Shown piece after piece: positions 7,587 to 10,460 of a DNA stretch of 10,460 bases; position 1 is the stretch's first letter, and every line of letters starts with the position of its first letter. A program made the position numbers and the translations under genes. Source of the stretch: Cytophagales bacterium (GTDB lineage Bacteria; Bacteroidota; Bacteroidia; Cytophagales; UBA9547); the NCBI GenBank assembly GCA_025360395.1, contig JANYCH010000013.1:1-10460 (forward strand), in the 5' to 3' direction. Below the pieces are notes generated by a model. That model was given only the letters and a program-made list of their open reading frames with translations. It had not been told where the DNA came from and did no database searches.

Positions 7587-7625
7587 TATAAGACCTGACA
7601 ATTTTTGTCTGGCCTTATATTAATT
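7581..7625. terminator. Hairpin between convergent genes, probable bidirectional terminator
   Basis: An imperfect inverted repeat pairs 7581-7600 with 7606-7625 (20 positions, two mismatches). The loop is about 5 nt, or 3 nt if the apex rearranges. It sits exactly where the plus-strand RsmF-like gene and the minus-strand 157-aa gene converge. It includes the RsmF stop codon and ends 8 nt before the stop of the opposite gene. Neither side has a long U tract after the stem: the flank on the right is A8 on the plus strand. It is therefore not a textbook intrinsic terminator, though its position and pairing argue for that role. Confidence 0.6.
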
Positions 7626-7633
7626 AAAAAAAA

Positions 7634-8107
7634 TTATCTATTTGTCCCTTCACTCTCTGCCTTCTTGATGATATCCTCATACAAAAGGATAGACCAGATA
7701 ATGTTAACTTTATCAGCAAAAGGAATAATATCGTCAAGGGTTTCATTAACTGCACCCAGGTAATTCTTTTTGTTGGCAACTTCTTTTTCCATGTGCTTGA
7801 TATTGGTTTCTGTTTCCGGAATACCAATTTCTTTTAATGTAGCACCTGGTTTGGTGTGCAATGCAAGGAAAGGGATAATTTCTGTCAAAACCTTTACCCT
7901 TTCAAGATACAGGTTTGTCAGTTCTATTTTGCCCAGTTTTTTTAATTCCTCCTCAGTATGAAATTTCTCAATTTTAGCATCTGCACTTACATAGCTTAAA
8001 GTAGTAGTAAGGGGCAATCCACCATCCTTATTGCCTTTTTCCTTTTTTTGGGCAAAAACAAATGCGGCAGAAGATAAAATTGCAAGGACGAGTAAGTTCT
8101 TTTTCAT
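7634..8107 (-). CDS. Exported protein of unknown function, 157 aa
   Basis: I do not recognise this family. The product begins with a clear signal peptide (MKKNLLVLAILSSAAFVFAQ, cleavage probably after VFA or at Q20), so it is exported; there is no lipobox cysteine and the protein appears to have no cysteine at all. The mature part starts with a Lys/Gly-rich stretch (KKEKGNKDGG) and is then largely charged and helical, with EELKKLGKIELTNLYLERVK and HMEKEVANKKNYLG. It has no C-terminal sorting domain and no predicted transmembrane helix after the signal. It is probably a soluble periplasmic or surface protein. It is transcribed alone, convergent with the RsmF-like gene and divergent from the GH8 gene. 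The ATG at 8107 is supported by the signal peptide. Confidence 0.78.
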   Translation of the reverse strand: MKKNLLVLAILSSAAFVFAQKKEKGNKDGGLPLTTTLSYVSADAKIEKFHTEEELKKLGKIELTNLYLERVKVLTEIIPFLALHTKPGATLKEIGIPETETNIKHMEKEVANKKNYLGAVNETLDDIIPFADKVNIIWSILLYEDIIKKAESEGTNR

Positions 8108-8186
8108 AGATTTTGATCGGCTACTTTTACTTTAGATAATTTAATATAAATCATTCTCTTAATACCCCATTAAGGAGAAAGTTCCG

Positions 8187-8194
8187 CAAACCTA
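8187..8194 (-). promoter_or_regulatory. Possible -7 element for the 157-aa exported protein
   Basis: On the minus strand TAGGTTTG matches TAnnTTTG exactly, 79 nt upstream of the ATG at 8107, giving a predicted leader of about 70 nt. No good -33 TTG is found at the usual 17-20 nt spacing. It is the best promoter candidate for this gene but remains tentative. Confidence 0.33.
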
Positions 8195-8330
8195 ACATTA
8201 AAGTCATAAATAAGCTATAAGTCAAGAGATAAATCACTAATAGGCAAGGATTAAGAAAATTTTGATTATTTTATATTACACAACCTCAAACCAAACTGGA
8301 ATTTTGGCTTATTTGAATGAGAATATAAAT

Positions 8331-8349
8331 TATTAGATTCTTGCTAATA
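8331..8349. repeat. Short inverted repeat overlapping the GH8 promoter
   Basis: TATTAG (8331-8336) and CTAATA (8344-8349) are perfect inverted arms with a 7-nt spacer. The spacer contains the TTG proposed as the -33 element, so a dimeric regulator bound here could block or assist RNA polymerase. The arms are short and AT-rich, so chance is a real alternative. Confidence 0.35.
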
Positions 8350-8369
8350 TTAAAAATTGAATATCTTTG
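8340..8369 (+). promoter_or_regulatory. Probable promoter of the GH8 gene
   Basis: TATCTTTG at 8362-8369 matches the Bacteroidota -7 consensus TAnnTTTG exactly. A TTG at 8341-8343, 18 nt upstream, can serve as the -33 element. The expected transcript start is near 8376, leaving a leader of about 24 nt before the ATG at 8400. The sequence before the ATG (TAGGT immediately adjacent) is not a well-placed Shine-Dalgarno. Confidence 0.55.
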
Positions 8370-8399
8370 TTAACAAAATAAACCCAAATTGATATAGGT

Positions 8400-10460
8400 A
8401 TGAAAAAAATCATTCACTCATGCAAGGCATTGCTCGCATGTAGTTTACTTTTTATTGGAGTCAATGGATATTCTCAACAATATCCGTTTCCTGTAGATAT
8501 AAACTACACCTACGGTATAATGCCTACAAATAGAAATTCAGCTGATGCAAAGGCTGCTTACAATGCTTGGAAGCAAGCTTACGTAGTTCCAGTCACTTGT
8601 AATTCTACGGCTATGTACAGGGTAACTTTTGATGACCCGGGAAACTCTTACACTACTGGAAATAAGTCAGATGTAAGTGTATCTGAAGGGATTGGTTATG
8701 GTTTGCTCCTTACCGCATATCACGGTGACAAAGCAATTTTTGATGGCTTACTGGCTTATTATAAGTTGAATAAGAATGGCAATGGAGTTATGAACTGGAT
8801 TATAAATGGTTGTAATACCAATATAAAACCAAATGGTGCTACAGATGCAGATCTGGATGCAGCCATGGCACTTATCGTAGCTTCATACCAATGGGGTGGT
8901 ACAGATCCAAAATATCTTAGTGAAGCCAAAACTTTGATTGCTGCTATAAAGTCTTCAGAAATTGAAGCAGGAACAAAAATACTTAAGCCGGGCGATGCAT
9001 TCGGCGGTTCAGGATCAGGAAATAATGACCTGGTTAACATTTCTTATTTCTCGCCAGCTTATTACAGAGTTTTCGGTGATGTAACTAATGACAAAGTTTT
9101 CTGGGACGGTGTTGCACAGAAAGGTTATGATATCTTAAAACTAGCAATGAACCCTAATACTGGGCTTGTACCTGACTGGGCAAGAGGTTCTAATGGTGCA
9201 ACTCCTGCACCTGGTGCTTCTACTTATCAATTTCAGGGTGCCCAGTTTTATTATGATGCAATTCGTACTCCTTTCCGTACAGCCCTTGATTATCTTTGGC
9301 ACGGAACAACTGATGCCTTAAACTATAGCAAAACAGTAAATACGTGGCTACAATCAACACACCCTAACCCTTCAACCATTGGGGCGCGTTATTCATTGGA
9401 TGGTACTAAACTTGACAATAGCCACAACAATACCTTTGTAGGGAACTTTTCTGCTGTTACGCTGGCAACTGATAATGGGTCTTCTGCTAATAAGAATTAT
9501 GCAAATCTTATTTATACAGACAATAAAAACACCAATCCGGGTGCATCTCAGTATTTCAATGCTTCATGGAAAGCTCTTTCCTTATTGCTTCAAACAGGTA
9601 ATTTCTATCTTCCTCCTCCTGATGCATGCGAAACACCATTACTTTTGCCAAGCTATAATTTATGTAGCGGAAATGCATTAATGGACGCCGGTATTGGTGG
9701 AGGTACTTATGTTTGGAAAAAAAATGGTGCTATAATCTCTGGTGCAACTGCACAGACTTATACTGCTAATACTGCTGGAACTTATGAGGTAACTGTAACT
9801 GTTCAGGCAAATGGCAAACCTTGCACCAGAAGGGCTTCTGCAGAAGTTTATCAGGCAACACCAGTAGCCAATTTCCAGTATTCAGTAACAGGTCTAAACG
9901 CTAATTTTACAGATTTAAGTGATGGCGGTGTAAAAACTTATGCATGGACATTCGGAACAGGTTCAACTCCCACAACTGCTGCTATTGCAAACCCGGTTAC
10001 CGGATATAATGCACCAGGTCTAAAACTAGTTACTTTAACTATTACAAATGCCTGTAACCAGACAAATTCTGTAACTAAAGAAGTAACAATAGCAGGAAGC
10101 ACTACAGCTGATGGATGGTATGCAACAGATTTTAGACCAGGAGATTATTCTATACCTGGAAATGGTGTTTATATTGCTCCAAGCCTTGAGGCAGTTGCAC
10201 CAGCAGGTTCAATTACAGTAGATGGAGCAACAAATTGCAGGGCAGCATCCGCTACATTTAAAACTAACACTACGCAGTATTCGGCAGTAGGCATCACTTT
10301 TAAAGATCCGGTTAAAGGTACAGGTCCTAATAAGGACTGGGCTATCAATATTAAAGACTATCCATATGTTAAGTTCCGCGTAAAAGTGGACCAGGCTGTA
10401 GATAGTTTCCGTGTAGATTTATTGGACAATACATATGCTCCTACAAGTTTAAAACCTGTT
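8400..10460 (+). CDS. Secreted glycoside hydrolase family 8 (endoglucanase-like), modular, 3' end outside window
   Basis: The reading frame is open for 687 codons from the ATG at 8400 to the right edge. Residues 1-26 form a signal peptide (MKKIIHSCKALLACSLLFIG, cleavage near YSQ/QYP). Residues about 30-400 are a GH8 catalytic domain: SEGIGYG with E96 as the proton donor, the family signature ATDADLDAAMAL at 147-158, and YDAIRTPFR with D286, which by position matches the catalytic base Asp278 of Clostridium thermocellum Cel8A (donor Glu95). GH8 enzymes are inverting and cleave beta-1,4 bonds in cellulose, xylan, chitosan or lichenan; the substrate here is not settled. Residues 410-486 form an Ig-like domain (YVWKKNGAIISGAT...GTYEV), 488-564 a PKD domain (YAWTFGTGS), and 567-687 the start of a beta-rich module, perhaps carbohydrate-binding. 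A type IX secretion sorting domain may follow beyond the edge. Transcribed alone from its own promoter. Confidence 0.92.
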   Translation, partial: MKKIIHSCKALLACSLLFIGVNGYSQQYPFPVDINYTYGIMPTNRNSADAKAAYNAWKQAYVVPVTCNSTAMYRVTFDDPGNSYTTGNKSDVSVSEGIGYGLLLTAYHGDKAIFDGLLAYYKLNKNGNGVMNWIINGCNTNIKPNGATDADLDAAMALIVASYQWGGTDPKYLSEAKTLIAAIKSSEIEAGTKILKPGDAFGGSGSGNNDLVNISYFSPAYYRVFGDVTNDKVFWDGVAQKGYDILKLAMNPNTGLVPDWARGSNGATPAPGASTYQFQGAQFYYDAIRTPFRTALDYLWHGTTDALNYSKTVNTWLQSTHPNPSTIGARYSLDGTKLDNSHNNTFVGNFSAVTLATDNGSSANKNYANLIYTDNKNTNPGASQYFNASWKALSLLLQTGNFYLPPPDACETPLLLPSYNLCSGNALMDAGIGGGTYVWKKNGAIISGATAQTYTANTAGTYEVTVTVQANGKPCTRRASAEVYQATPVANFQYSVTGLNANFTDLSDGGVKTYAWTFGTGSTPTTAAIANPVTGYNAPGLKLVTLTITNACNQTNSVTKEVTIAGSTTADGWYATDFRPGDYSIPGNGVYIAPSLEAVAPAGSITVDGATNCRAASATFKTNTTQYSAVGITFKDPVKGTGPNKDWAINIKDYPYVKFRVKVDQAVDSFRVDLLDNTYAPTSLKPV

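Larger units (their letters stand above)
8108..8399. other. AT-rich divergent intergenic region, 292 nt
   Basis: This spacer separates the exported-protein gene (minus) from the GH8 gene (plus). It contains -7-like promoter elements for both directions and two short inverted repeats with 7-nt spacers (8291-8307 and 8331-8349) on the GH8 side. I see no small ORF with a plausible start, no tRNA, and no riboswitch-like structure in it. Confidence 0.6.

Noticed and set aside
8430..8442. Lipobox-like LLAC at residues 11-14 of the GH8 protein
   Set aside because: The hydrophobic stretch before this Cys is too short for a lipoprotein signal, and a full hydrophobic core with a YSQ cleavage site follows.
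9717..9724. A8 run within the GH8 gene (and a similar one in the RsmF-like gene near 7525)
   Set aside because: A runs of this length are common in AT-rich coding sequence at Lys-Lys-Asn or Lys-Lys-Lys codons and are weak evidence for phase variation.
1..10460. Search for CRISPR arrays, tRNA/rRNA genes, insertion sequences, phage or defence genes
   Set aside because: No repeats with regular spacing, cloverleaf structures, transposase-like frames or integrase-like frames were seen by eye on either strand.

Overview
The window is AT-rich and gene-dense and looks like a chromosomal segment of a Bacteroidota bacterium, most likely a Cytophagales relative (a Cytophaga/Sporocytophaga-like cellulose degrader is my best guess). 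The evidence is the TatC form with a long, cysteine-containing first periplasmic loop, a YfhO-type membrane protein with the conserved His-triplet region, PKD/Ig-like modules on a secreted glycoside hydrolase, mostly weak Shine-Dalgarno sequences, and several matches to the Bacteroidota -7 element TAnnTTTG. The genus is inference only.

Left block (1-5087, minus strand): five tightly packed genes in the order tatC, outer-membrane beta-barrel protein, yfhO-like polytopic membrane protein, gmhA, and comM/yifB (its 3' part lies beyond the left edge). Gaps are 32 nt, 15 nt, a 1-nt TAATG overlap and 1 nt, so they probably form one operon. The first four concern the envelope (protein export, an outer-membrane barrel, a GT-C-type glycosyltransferase candidate, a heptose-phosphate isomerase). 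The last is a DNA-processing AAA ATPase associated with natural transformation.

Middle block (5239-7586, plus strand): divergent from tatC across a 151-nt spacer. It holds a MoxR-family AAA+ ATPase followed, with a 1-nt TAATG overlap, by an RsmF-like rRNA m5C methyltransferase. A 20-bp imperfect hairpin at the stop codon separates this pair from a convergent minus-strand gene.

Right block: a 157-aa exported protein of unknown function (minus strand, 7634-8107), a 292-nt AT-rich intergenic region with divergent promoter candidates, and the first 687 codons of a large secreted family 8 glycoside hydrolase (8400 to the right edge) carrying an Ig-like domain, a PKD domain and the start of a further beta-rich module. 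This gene is open to the window end.

I saw no tRNA, rRNA, CRISPR array, insertion sequence or phage gene, and no clear evidence of a wholly new system. The points most worth a second look are an 8-G homopolymer inside the yfhO-like gene (possible phase-variation site), the coupling of that gene to gmhA inside an envelope operon, the MoxR-methyltransferase pairing, and the modular GH8 enzyme.
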